Assembly: GCA_028284125.1 (NCBI GenBank)
Contig: JANQSI010000003.1
Span: 62,001-126,000 of the forward strand
DNA length: 64,000 nucleotides
Source: Cyclobacteriaceae bacterium
GTDB taxonomy: Bacteria > Bacteroidota > Bacteroidia > Cytophagales > Cyclobacteriaceae
Direction: 5' to 3'
The notes beneath the pieces are model-generated. The model had not been told where the DNA came from. It ran no database searches and saw only the letters and a program-made list of their open reading frames with translations. Below are positions 52,432-61,136 of the stretch, piece by piece; positions within the stretch are counted from its first letter, which is position 1; the number at the start of each line of letters is the position of its first letter. Both the position numbers and the translations under genes were made by a program.

Positions 52432-53457
52432 ATGCGTTATCTATCCTATCTACTCTTTTTTTTCCTATTTGCATGTAGCCCGTCGAAAAAGCAAGAAGCA
52501 AATTCTATTAAAACAGAAGCAACCCACACCATAGCTTTTGGTTCCTGCAGCCGACAATGGATTCCCGAAGCACAACTATGGAAAGAAGTAGTTGCGGAAA
52601 ATCCAAACCTCTGGATCTGGCTGGGTGATAACATCTATGCTGACACGGAAGATATGGAAAAAATGAAGGCGGATTATGACCTTCAAAAATCACACCCCGA
52701 TTATCAGACACTCATACAGAAAACAGCCATTATCGGCACATGGGATGATCACGATTATGGGGCTAACGATATTGGAAAAGAATACCTAATGAAAGATGAG
52801 AGCAGGGATTTGCTTTTCGATTTTCTTGATGTCGACAAAAACAATGATGCCTGGAACAGAAAAGGTGCCTATCAATCCTACTCGTATCCATTAGGTGACA
52901 AGAAACTCAAAGTTGTTTTGCTGGATGTTCGCTACTTCCGGGATTCACTTCAGTGGACAATGGATCCTAAAACGGCACAAATCAATGAAAATGGAGATAT
53001 ACTTGGAAGTGACCAATGGACATGGCTGGAAAACGAATTATCAGATAACGAAACAGATCTATTTGTTGTTGGTTCTGGTATTCAGGTTTTAAGTAAAGAT
53101 CATCGCTTTGAAAAATGGGCCAATTTCCCAACAGCTAGAAAGCGGCTTCTTGATCTTGTCGCGGAGAAAGTAAAAGTCCCCTTGATTTTCATTTCAGGAG
53201 ATCGTCATATTTCAGAGGTCTCAAAAATTGATCTTGAAGGTTACAATTTTCCGCTTTATGATATCACCTCGAGTAGCCTGACAAGTCCATGGGGAGAGCC
53301 TGCCCCAGAGCTAAATGAGTATAGAGTCGGGCAAATCACTTATCCAGTAAATTTTGCAGTTATGGAAGTGAAATGGGGTTCTTCATGGCCGGCTTTTCAA
53401 CTAAAATATGTTGGAAAAGAGAATGAAATATTGCAGAGATTATCAATTGATTACTAA
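52432..53457 (+). CDS. PhoD-like metallophosphatase lipoprotein
   Basis: A 341-residue lipoprotein with lipobox FACS (Cys15). The body has PhoD-type metal motifs: FGSCSRQW, WLGDNIYAD, GTWDDHDYGANDIG, and later SGDRHISEVSK and YDITSSSLTSPW. PhoD enzymes are calcium- or iron-dependent phosphodiesterase/alkaline phosphatases of the periplasm. It is shorter than classic PhoD (about 500 residues) because it lacks the N-terminal Ig-like domain, which is common in Bacteroidota. It starts 69 bases after the deaminase gene. Confidence 0.88.
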   Translation: MRYLSYLLFFFLFACSPSKKQEANSIKTEATHTIAFGSCSRQWIPEAQLWKEVVAENPNLWIWLGDNIYADTEDMEKMKADYDLQKSHPDYQTLIQKTAIIGTWDDHDYGANDIGKEYLMKDESRDLLFDFLDVDKNNDAWNRKGAYQSYSYPLGDKKLKVVLLDVRYFRDSLQWTMDPKTAQINENGDILGSDQWTWLENELSDNETDLFVVGSGIQVLSKDHRFEKWANFPTARKRLLDLVAEKVKVPLIFISGDRHISEVSKIDLEGYNFPLYDITSSSLTSPWGEPAPELNEYRVGQITYPVNFAVMEVKWGSSWPAFQLKYVGKENEILQRLSIDY

Positions 53458-53494
53458 GATTTTTCCAGTAGTTGATAAAAATATTCCATTGTTT

Positions 53495-53603
53495 GTCGAT
53501 AAAACAGTTATGTCGATAAAAACAATCAAAATCTTCACCGAATTACAAGTTACCAAAAGGCCCGTTATCGTATTAAAAACTAGATGAATCGCTTATGTTA
53601 TCG
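53495..53603. repeat. Cluster of CGATAA/TTATCG words upstream of the TlpA-like gene
   Basis: CGATAA occurs twice forward (53497-53502, 53514-53519; both within GTCGATAAAA) and TTATCG twice reversed (53565-53570, 53598-53603; both within GTTATCG), in about 107 bases. A related GTTGATAAAA is at 53471. The gap 53458-53693 has no gene, and no clear promoter or terminator was seen. The words could be binding sites for one regulator; unproven. Confidence 0.35.
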
Positions 53604-53693
53604 TTTAGTCTGATTGTTTACCTATTGTATACGGATTTTCTTAATTCTTTACGTGAGAGATCGCTATCATTGTACTTAGATTATTACCAGTGA

Positions 53694-54617
53694 ATGGGGA
53701 ATTTCTTTAGAAGAGTTGGACTACTTGTTTTCTGCATTCTGTTATTGACAGAATTGTCTCACGCACAATCTTACAGCGATGATTTCTGGAACAATCCGAA
53801 TGTTATCTGGAAAACCTATACTGGAACCATAATTACTGCTGCTTTTGCAAAAAAAATGCACGCTCAGGGAAACTACGAGATCATGGAACGAGACCTCAGG
53901 GGCGGCAGAAAAGAGGTCAAGATGGTTCCGCCAAAAAAGAAAGCAAAGCCAGCTCCAAGAAGATTCAATTGGAATGATCCTAATCTTGTGATTAAAGACG
54001 ATGCAGGTAGAACCCTTCCAGATGGAATGCACCACCTACTTAGAAGAATCAACTCCATTAAATGGAATGCCGATACATTGATTGATAATTCCATTGAAGT
54101 TACGTTCGACATAGCCGCATCCAAACCCTGGAAATCCGCATGGACAGAATCTAATATTCAATATGTGAGAGAATGGGTCGATCGCTGGAAAGGAAAGCAG
54201 CTACCAATTTTCAGCCTGGTAGATTTAGAAGGCACTACTGTAAGCAGTAGTTCCCTGAAAGGTCAATTTATCGTCTTAAACTTTTGGAATTCATCGTGTG
54301 ATGTTTGTGCCAAAGAAATAAAGCAACTCAATGAAATGACGCAAGCTTTTTTTGATCAAAAAGTTGCTTTTTTAGCTCCCAACTTCGAACAAGCTGGAAC
54401 CGTCAGAATGGCGCTCGAAAATCACAATTTCTACTACAAAGTCCTCCCGAATGCTCAATCGCTCAGTGATGATTTAGGGCTTGAGTACTATCCGACGCAC
54501 ATGATTGTGGACCCGAATGGGAAAATTTTAGATATCAACGTTGGAGGCACTTACAACATTGATGAGGAAATCGGGAAAAGACTTAGTTGGCTTTTAGCAG
54601 AAAACTCGAACAAGTAA
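53694..54617 (+). CDS. TlpA-like thioredoxin-fold protein, exported
   Basis: A 307-residue protein with a signal peptide (MGNFFRRVGLLVFCILLLTELSHAQ). Residues 30-160 form an N-terminal region with no recognised domain and a basic Lys/Pro-rich stretch (VPPKKKAKPAPRR). Residues 168-300 form a TlpA/redoxin domain: PIFSLVDLEG, VLNFWNSSCDVC with the CxxC pair C202/C205, and the cis-Pro segment YYPTHMIVDPNG. It should reduce or isomerise disulfides in the periplasm. Probably transcribed alone from the repeat-rich upstream region. Confidence 0.85.
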   Translation: MGNFFRRVGLLVFCILLLTELSHAQSYSDDFWNNPNVIWKTYTGTIITAAFAKKMHAQGNYEIMERDLRGGRKEVKMVPPKKKAKPAPRRFNWNDPNLVIKDDAGRTLPDGMHHLLRRINSIKWNADTLIDNSIEVTFDIAASKPWKSAWTESNIQYVREWVDRWKGKQLPIFSLVDLEGTTVSSSSLKGQFIVLNFWNSSCDVCAKEIKQLNEMTQAFFDQKVAFLAPNFEQAGTVRMALENHNFYYKVLPNAQSLSDDLGLEYYPTHMIVDPNGKILDINVGGTYNIDEEIGKRLSWLLAENSNK

Positions 54618-54646
54618 ATTTCATGCCTTCTGAAAAGAAGGGGAAG

Positions 54647-57124
54647 TTAGAATCCTCCCCCTTCAAAATCACCCTCTTCATAATCTCCTCGCGATCTTCT
54701 TTGTCTTTGTTTCTTCTGATTTAGACGGTAAGTGAACGATAACTGCGTAGTTCTCGATCTCCACTGAAAAGAACTTACTTCCTGGAATCCAGGATTAAAT
54801 GTTTCTCCTCTGTACTTTCTGTTATTCAAAAGATCTCGTACGCTCAACGAGATAGTACCATTCTTTTTCATTACATCTCTTGAGAAGCCAAGGTCAATGG
54901 AAGTGATCGAAAAACGTTTTCCTTGAACGGTATTTCTTGGCGCCCGATAGTTGATGTTGATTTGAGCATCAAACCAGTTCTTCAATTTCAAATTATTGCT
55001 AAGTCTTGATGTCAATGAGGTTGCCGTCGCAGAATTGAAAGTCGTAGTTTCATTTTCAAAAGTCACTGATCCTCCAGGAGTATAGGATCTGAAAAAGTTA
55101 ATGTTTCCATTGACTCGGTACCATTTTCCGAAATCTTTGGAAGCATTCATTTCAACTCCATAAGAATCTTCTTTAGAAACATTGTAAGGTCTTGTTGTAG
55201 TAATCCCTAGATCATCTGTAGATCTAAGTCTTTGGGTAATACCTTCGGAGTATCGGTAATACACACCAACATAAAACGAAGAACTCCTGGTGTTCATCAA
55301 ATATCCAGTCTCGTATGAATCTGTGAACACTGGTTGTAAAAATGGGTTCCCAACAAAAAGATTTCGGGCATCAGAAATTGAGATGAACGGATTCAAAGAT
55401 CGACCTCTCGGCCTTCGAATTCTTCGACTATAGCTCGCTTGAATTGAATGTTTTTCACTTAGCTCGTAGGTCAGAAAAGTGCTTGGGAAAAAATTACTGT
55501 ATTTCTGAATATTTCTTTGATCTTGAGTTCGCTGTAACGTAGTTAGATCCGTGTCTTCATATCTCAATCCCAATTGCCAGGAAAGCTTATTGATTTTATT
55601 GCTCACAATTCCATAAACTGCAAATACTTTCTCCTGGTACTCAAAATCATTTGATATACTAGAGTTTACTACATAAGTCATTGCATCATCACTATCCTCG
55701 ACAAGGTAATCGTTACCGACAAGTCGGTCTGTATATCTGAAGCCTGCCTCAATTCTTCCATCCTTTCCAAAAGGATGTGTATAATCAGATTGCAGCATCA
55801 ACCGTTCTTCTAGCTCATCATTGTTTGAACGCTGGTAGAGTCTTGGAATTTGATTTCCAAAAGTGGTTCCCGTTGTTTCTACAAGATCCGAACCTTCTAT
55901 TTCATTATTGTTTTGATACTGAATATCTGCCGTAAATTTCTGCCCCTTTCTCTTGAAGTTTCTTGTGAAATTGATAGAATACTCCAAATTCTCATCGTCC
56001 TCCAATTCATCATCCAACCTAAGTGTGAGTGAATCTTCATTGGTGGTCAAATAATTATCGAAATATCTGACAGTGGTTTCATTATTCTCGTCGGAGAATC
56101 GATACAAGAACGCCAGTGTAATGGTATTCATGTCGTTCAAGAAGAAATCCGCTCCAAAACGAGTGCTATAATTGAGGCCACCGCGATCCATATCTCGAGT
56201 TCGATCCGTCGTTCGAGTAACGGGATCTCCAAACTGCTGGAAAGAGTCACCAGAACCTGGATTTCTACGATAACTTATGCCAAAGTTGGTGAAGAAATTC
56301 ACCCAGTCTTTTCTAACATTCAAATTGATTGATCCACCATGATTGGCGGGAACTCCTGTGTTTATTTGGAAACTTCCGTTGATCCCTTTTGCTTTTTCTT
56401 TCTTCAATACGATGTTGATGATTCCAGCAAGGCCTTCCGCATCGTATCTGGCGGATGGATTTGTAATTACCTCCACACTTTCAATCAAATTACCATTCAA
56501 CTGTCTGAGTGCATCATTACTGGAAAGGCCAACCAACCCAGAGGGCTTTCCATCTATTAGGATTCGCACGTTCTCACTTCCTCGCAGACTTACATTTCCT
56601 TCGACATCCACTTGAACTGAAGGTAAATTATCAAGGATATCAGTTGCACTTCCACCAAGATTGCTCAAGTCTTTTCCAATGTTGAAGACCTTTTTATCTA
56701 GTGTAAGTTCCATCTGAGTACGCTCAGTCTGAACCACTACTTCCTCCAATAATCGTTGATCTTGCCTGATCTCAATTTGTCCGGCATCAAAAGCTAAATT
56801 TCCGCGACCTAGATTCACATTTGGAACAATCACATCTTCATATCCCATGAATTGAATTCTGAGGTAATATCTCCCAGGACCAGATCCAATGCTAAAAAAT
56901 CCTTTATCGTCTGAGATTGCTCCAGTAGCAAGAGTAGAATCTCTAACTCTGAAAACACTGACAGTAGCGAACTCCACGGGAGTATTTGTTCCAGCTTCAA
57001 TCAGTTTCCCGGTAATGGAAAAAGATGGCCGGGCGCCATCCCCACTCCATTGCCGGTTTTGTCCACTGGTTAAATAACTTATGATTATTAAACAAAATAG
57101 AAATGCAAACTTCTTTTTGGACAT
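54647..57124 (-). CDS. TonB-dependent receptor (outer-membrane beta-barrel family)
   Basis: An 825-residue protein with a signal peptide ending TSGQ. Order: carboxypeptidase-regulatory-like repeat (SITGKLIEAGTNTPVEFATVSVF, residues 34-120), plug domain (residues 125-240, ATDILDNLPSVQVDVEGNVSLRGS and ILIDGKPSGL), then an OMP_b-brl_3-type 22-strand barrel. No SusD partner and no FecR/anti-sigma extension. The C-terminal end is an Arg/Glu/Gly-rich tail after the last barrel strand. Ligand unknown. It lies 52 bases after a sensor kinase gene, which may control its expression. Confidence 0.92.
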   Translation of the reverse strand: MSKKKFAFLFCLIIISYLTSGQNRQWSGDGARPSFSITGKLIEAGTNTPVEFATVSVFRVRDSTLATGAISDDKGFFSIGSGPGRYYLRIQFMGYEDVIVPNVNLGRGNLAFDAGQIEIRQDQRLLEEVVVQTERTQMELTLDKKVFNIGKDLSNLGGSATDILDNLPSVQVDVEGNVSLRGSENVRILIDGKPSGLVGLSSNDALRQLNGNLIESVEVITNPSARYDAEGLAGIINIVLKKEKAKGINGSFQINTGVPANHGGSINLNVRKDWVNFFTNFGISYRRNPGSGDSFQQFGDPVTRTTDRTRDMDRGGLNYSTRFGADFFLNDMNTITLAFLYRFSDENNETTVRYFDNYLTTNEDSLTLRLDDELEDDENLEYSINFTRNFKRKGQKFTADIQYQNNNEIEGSDLVETTGTTFGNQIPRLYQRSNNDELEERLMLQSDYTHPFGKDGRIEAGFRYTDRLVGNDYLVEDSDDAMTYVVNSSISNDFEYQEKVFAVYGIVSNKINKLSWQLGLRYEDTDLTTLQRTQDQRNIQKYSNFFPSTFLTYELSEKHSIQASYSRRIRRPRGRSLNPFISISDARNLFVGNPFLQPVFTDSYETGYLMNTRSSSFYVGVYYRYSEGITQRLRSTDDLGITTTRPYNVSKEDSYGVEMNASKDFGKWYRVNGNINFFRSYTPGGSVTFENETTTFNSATATSLTSRLSNNLKLKNWFDAQININYRAPRNTVQGKRFSITSIDLGFSRDVMKKNGTISLSVRDLLNNRKYRGETFNPGFQEVSSFQWRSRTTQLSFTYRLNQKKQRQRRSRGDYEEGDFEGGGF

Positions 57125-57176
57125 GACGCAATGTTAGATGGTGAATCTGATTAGATTTTGAAGCAATTATGAGGAT

Positions 57177-58436
57177 CTAATGATTTAAAGCAACTTTTAT
57201 GGTGTGTTGCTTATTTGCCTGCGAATATTCGAGTCGGCAAGAATACAAATCACATATTTTCTTAACAATGGCCAATCCCAAACCAAGGGAACCCGAGGAC
57301 TGATTAGATTTCTTAAATCGTTGGAATAATTCATTTGGATCAATCTCAAGATCAGGACCAGAATTAGTCACTTCCAATGCTTCACTTGTCAAAGAGACAT
57401 GAATGGAGCCATCTTCCCAGTTATGCTTAATTGCATTATTAATCAAGTTTGTCAAGAGCAGCTCACAAAGTACCTCATCCATTTCCACTGAAACATCAGG
57501 TTCAATTTCAGATGTCAAGGTGATTGATTTCAATTCGATCAATTCCTTGAACTCACCCAACATTCTTTCCACTTCACCAGAAAAATTAAGCCCGGAAACT
57601 TTATCAAACTCCTTGTTTTCAATTCGAGTCAGAATGGAAAGTGAGGTACTCAAGTTTTTCAGTCTATTCAACGTATGCTGTGCCGAACTAATCTGATTGA
57701 TTTGATCTTCTTCAAGTTTGTTTGAATCCATCAGCACTTCCAATTTTCCCTGGATGATTGCTATTGGAGTTTGAAGCTCGTGAGACGCATTTTCTGAAAA
57801 CTCCTTCAGAGACTGATAATCTGATTTTACCTTTTCCGTCATTTCCGTCAAAAACAAATTCAATCGTTTGAATTCCGCTATTCCTGTTTTTGGAAAAGTA
57901 ATTTTGGAATCCTGGTCTTTGATTGAAAATTTCTTTATCGCTTCAAGAGTTTGATTGAACGGACGAAGCGTATACATGGAAACTAAGAAGCTGAGGACAA
58001 AAATGGCACCTAGTAAAATGAGATAAATCTTAATTAATGATTCTTGCAGACCCTCCTTGATATCATCCGGCTCAATGATCACATCATACATCACAACCTG
58101 ATAGCTTCTTCCACCTACATTTTTAATGGCATCAAGTTTTAAATGCGGTTCCAGTCGTTCCAACTGTGTATGAACAACTAACGTATCACGAAATGATTTA
58201 CTCTCTTCAAGATTTTCATCGAGAGGTACTATAATGAGCTTATTCATCCTGAGAGTATCCTCTGGCTTACGTCTGTCAATCATTCTGGTAACGCGATCCA
58301 AACGTTCATTCAAAAAATGACGCTGCTCACTATTCACCTGCCGCATCATCACACCGAAACTGATCACTCCTCCTATCAGAAAAACGACGAAGGAAACCAG
58401 GACAAATAATAATGTTACACGAATGATCAGGTTCAT
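57177..58436 (-). CDS. Sensor histidine kinase (HisKA type)
   Basis: A 419-residue kinase: membrane helix 1 (residues 8-30), a periplasmic domain of about 100 residues, helix 2 (residues 136-156), a HAMP-like linker, HisKA with H219 in NASHELQTPI, and a HATPase domain (NLINNAIKHN, SGSLGLGLAIVKKIC). It overlaps the response-regulator gene by four bases, so the two are cognate. The periplasmic domain shows no recognised sensor fold. Confidence 0.94.
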   Translation of the reverse strand: MNLIIRVTLLFVLVSFVVFLIGGVISFGVMMRQVNSEQRHFLNERLDRVTRMIDRRKPEDTLRMNKLIIVPLDENLEESKSFRDTLVVHTQLERLEPHLKLDAIKNVGGRSYQVVMYDVIIEPDDIKEGLQESLIKIYLILLGAIFVLSFLVSMYTLRPFNQTLEAIKKFSIKDQDSKITFPKTGIAEFKRLNLFLTEMTEKVKSDYQSLKEFSENASHELQTPIAIIQGKLEVLMDSNKLEEDQINQISSAQHTLNRLKNLSTSLSILTRIENKEFDKVSGLNFSGEVERMLGEFKELIELKSITLTSEIEPDVSVEMDEVLCELLLTNLINNAIKHNWEDGSIHVSLTSEALEVTNSGPDLEIDPNELFQRFKKSNQSSGSLGLGLAIVKKICDLYSCRLEYSQANKQHTIKVALNH

Positions 58437-59110
58437 GAACTCTTGATTTTATACCCAACACCGTAGACGGTTTCCAGGTAGTCATTCCCACCCGCTTTTA
58501 CAATCTTTTTCCTGAGATTTTTAATGTGTTGATAAACGAAATCAAATGAATCAGCTGTATCCATATAATCACCCCAAAGATGTTCTGCGATCGCTTGTTT
58601 TGTTAATAACCTCCTTTGGTTAACCAAGAAATAGTGCAAAAGCTCAAATTCTTTTCGGGTCAAGTCCAAAAGTTGATCATGAACTAAAACTTCGTGTGTG
58701 TCCAGATCAATTTTGATCTCATTTAATGACAAAGAGTTTTCCCCTTTTTGGAGCCTTCGTCTAAATACTGCCTTAGTTCTGGCATTTAACTCTGCCAGAT
58801 GAAATGGTTTTGGTAAATAATCGTCCGCCCCAAGATCAAGTCCTTTGAGCTTATCATCGAGCGCATTTTTAGCAGAAATGATAACCACACCCATGTGCGG
58901 CCAATTTTGTTTGACAATTTCCAAAAGCTCCAGGCCATTTCCATCAGGAAGCATGATATCTAATACCAGAACATCGTATTCATAGCCATGCAGCTTTTCG
59001 GAGGCAGCAGCAAATGAATTGGCATATTCGCAGACATCCCCTTCTTTCAAAAAGTAGTTTTGTACACTGATGGCTAATTCAGCTTGGTCTTCTACAAGTA
59101 GAAGTTTCAT
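58433..59110 (-). CDS. OmpR/PhoB-family response regulator
   Basis: A 225-residue regulator. The receiver has acidic residues E7/D8, phospho-Asp D51 (VLVLDIMLP) and Lys in YLPKPFH. The C-terminal winged helix (residues 125-225) has LTRKEFELLHYFL and the recognition-helix end FVYQHIKNLRKKI. It starts 42 bases after murB on the same strand and may share that transcript. The kinase and TonB receptor genes follow it. Confidence 0.94.
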   Translation of the reverse strand: MKLLLVEDQAELAISVQNYFLKEGDVCEYANSFAAASEKLHGYEYDVLVLDIMLPDGNGLELLEIVKQNWPHMGVVIISAKNALDDKLKGLDLGADDYLPKPFHLAELNARTKAVFRRRLQKGENSLSLNEIKIDLDTHEVLVHDQLLDLTRKEFELLHYFLVNQRRLLTKQAIAEHLWGDYMDTADSFDFVYQHIKNLRKKIVKAGGNDYLETVYGVGYKIKSS

Positions 59111-59152
59111 TCTGCAAGGTTAACTCAGTATTTTGAAGAAAATCTGAATTGT

Positions 59153-60166
59153 CTAAATCACATTGACTTCTCGCTCCAGTTCAATGCCGAATTTTCCTTC
59201 AATTGAGCGCCTTATTTCATTGGAAAGCCGATAAATATCCTTTCCTCTCCCCATTCCATGATTCACCAAAACCAATGCTTGTTTGTCATGAACACCAATA
59301 TCTCCGTCCCGATACCCTTTCCAGCCCGCATGTTCAATAAGCCAGCCTGCAGGCACTTTCACTTCATCAGTTCCAATTGGATATCCTTTTATTTCCGGAA
59401 ATTGTGCCTCCAATGCTTCGAAATGCAGTTTTTCTATGATAGGATTCTTGAAAAAACTTCCGGCGTTTCCTATATCATAAGGGTCCGGCAATTTGGATTG
59501 TCGAATGTTTATGACGGCCTGACTGATTGATTTTAAAGAAGGTTTTTCTCCCATTCGTTCCAATGTCTCTTCAATCGCTCCGTAAGTAGTGTTGAATTGT
59601 GGGTTTTTGGAAAGCAGGAAAAAGACTTTCGCAATCACAAACTGATCTTTCAATTCTCCCTTGAAAACACTGAATCGATAATCGAAATGGCAGTCCTCTT
59701 TGAAAAAAGTAACTGTTTTTCCAGATTTTATCTCATATGCCTCTAGAGAATGAAAGACTTCTTTCAATTCAACTCCGTAGGCTCCAATGTTTTGCATAGG
59801 TGCTGCACCAACCGTGCCTGGAATTAAAGAAAGGTTCTCAATGCCTCCATATCCTCTTTCAACAGACCATAAGACAAATTGATGCCAATCTTCTCCAGCA
59901 CCAACAGAAACCAACACATCATCGGAAGTCTCCTTTTCAATGGAAATTCCTCTGATTTCATTTTTGGCGACTATTCCGGTAAACCCATGGGTGAACAGAA
60001 TATTAGAACCGCCCCCTAAAACCATCTTTTTCTGACTTCTGAATCTACCCGTCTGGTAAATCTCATCCAGGTCATCGATAGAATCGACGACTGCAAGAAA
60101 TCCGGCATTTACATCAAGTCCGAAAGTATTATATGGTTTTAGAGAGACGTTCTTTTGTACTATCAA
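59153..60166 (-). CDS. murB: UDP-N-acetylenolpyruvoylglucosamine reductase
   Basis: A 337-residue enzyme that reduces the enolpyruvyl group with NADPH and FAD to make UDP-MurNAc in the cytoplasm. Motifs: YNTFGLDV at the start, VLGGGSNILF (FAD), GIENLSLIPGTVGAAPMQNIGAYG, DYRFSVFK, GNAGSFFKNPI with the proton-donating Ser, and AGWLIEHAGWKG. The length and the YRFS-type insert place it with type I (E. coli-like) MurB. Confidence 0.96.
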   Translation of the reverse strand: MIVQKNVSLKPYNTFGLDVNAGFLAVVDSIDDLDEIYQTGRFRSQKKMVLGGGSNILFTHGFTGIVAKNEIRGISIEKETSDDVLVSVGAGEDWHQFVLWSVERGYGGIENLSLIPGTVGAAPMQNIGAYGVELKEVFHSLEAYEIKSGKTVTFFKEDCHFDYRFSVFKGELKDQFVIAKVFFLLSKNPQFNTTYGAIEETLERMGEKPSLKSISQAVINIRQSKLPDPYDIGNAGSFFKNPIIEKLHFEALEAQFPEIKGYPIGTDEVKVPAGWLIEHAGWKGYRDGDIGVHDKQALVLVNHGMGRGKDIYRLSNEIRRSIEGKFGIELEREVNVI

Positions 60167-60209
60167 AGCTTGCCTATTTCAGCAAAGAAAATAACAGTAC
60201 ACTAATTAA

Positions 60210-61052
60210 TTAAATATGCCTGCTGAGCCACAGCCCAACATCTTCCCACAATTCGGAATTTGAGGATCTGAAAAACCCAAAATGTCCAATGGATTTCTTC
60301 CCAAATTCATCCGGGTACCAATGTTGATGTTCCTTTCGAGCGCCACCATATTGCTCAAACAGTCGTTCCACGGCTGGTTTTGGAGCGAGTAGCTTGTCAT
60401 CTGAGACACTGATAAACCGTAATGGAATATTGATTTCCCTGAATTGCTGAGCTCTCACCTGGCAATCCTGAAGTGAACCATTCTTATGTCGTCCCCACTG
60501 CGCCCATTCTTTCGCGATATACTTCGGTAAAGGCTGCTTTCCTCCATACGTCCAGGCAGGAAGGCTTCCAGTCAAAGTAGTTGTCGCTGGTAGCATCAAA
60601 TTCCAAAAAAGCTTCACAGAAAGTTTTTGAGCACCAGACCAATAGTAGCTGGATGCTGTCTGACTGGCAACAAAATATGCCGCACTAACGAACCGCTTGT
60701 TTTTCGCCAACGGAAATATTTGGCCAGCAATGCTATGTCCAACCAACATAATGCTTTTTTGTTGAGCGTTATTCTTCGCCCAATCAATTACGGCGGTCAA
60801 GTCCTGTGCTCCCCAATTACTGAGACAGGTGGACTTGTCATTCTTTTTGGCTTTGGATTCTCCAATGCCCCTGTAGTCAAAGGTGACTACTTGAAAATTT
60901 TGTTCGACCAGGTAATTAGCAAACTTGCTATAATAGCCCCTGCCCGTACCAACGGCAGAGGAAATGATTACTAGTGGTGAATCATCATAACCAAAATGAG
61001 TGGCGGAAATCTTTGTTCCATCTTCACAGGTTAATAAAAAATCGTACTGCAT
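60210..61052 (-). CDS. Alpha/beta hydrolase (COG4757-like)
   Basis: A 280-residue cytoplasmic hydrolase: no signal peptide. The segment VIISSAVGTGRGYYSKFANYL near the oxyanion region, VTFDYRGIGESK, nucleophile elbow GHSIAGQ with Ser, and a late His in SIGHFGFFRS make up the expected triad. The start SATHFGY and this layout are typical of COG4757 predicted alpha/beta hydrolases. The substrate is unknown. It ends 43 bases before murB on the same strand. Confidence 0.88.
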   Translation of the reverse strand: MQYDFLLTCEDGTKISATHFGYDDSPLVIISSAVGTGRGYYSKFANYLVEQNFQVVTFDYRGIGESKAKKNDKSTCLSNWGAQDLTAVIDWAKNNAQQKSIMLVGHSIAGQIFPLAKNKRFVSAAYFVASQTASSYYWSGAQKLSVKLFWNLMLPATTTLTGSLPAWTYGGKQPLPKYIAKEWAQWGRHKNGSLQDCQVRAQQFREINIPLRFISVSDDKLLAPKPAVERLFEQYGGARKEHQHWYPDEFGKKSIGHFGFFRSSNSELWEDVGLWLSRHI

Positions 61053-61136
61053 GTCAAGATTCTATTTTTAAAACTGAATCCTGTCACGAATACGCCGTTC
61101 GCTAGTTGTGATTTTTAGGTAGACAAAAGGTAAGCA

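Noticed and set aside
54626-54641. CCTTCT-GAAA-AGAAGG hairpin between the TlpA-like and TonB receptor genes as a terminator
   Set aside because: The stem is only six base pairs with a tetraloop and no T run follows on either strand; it may be chance.
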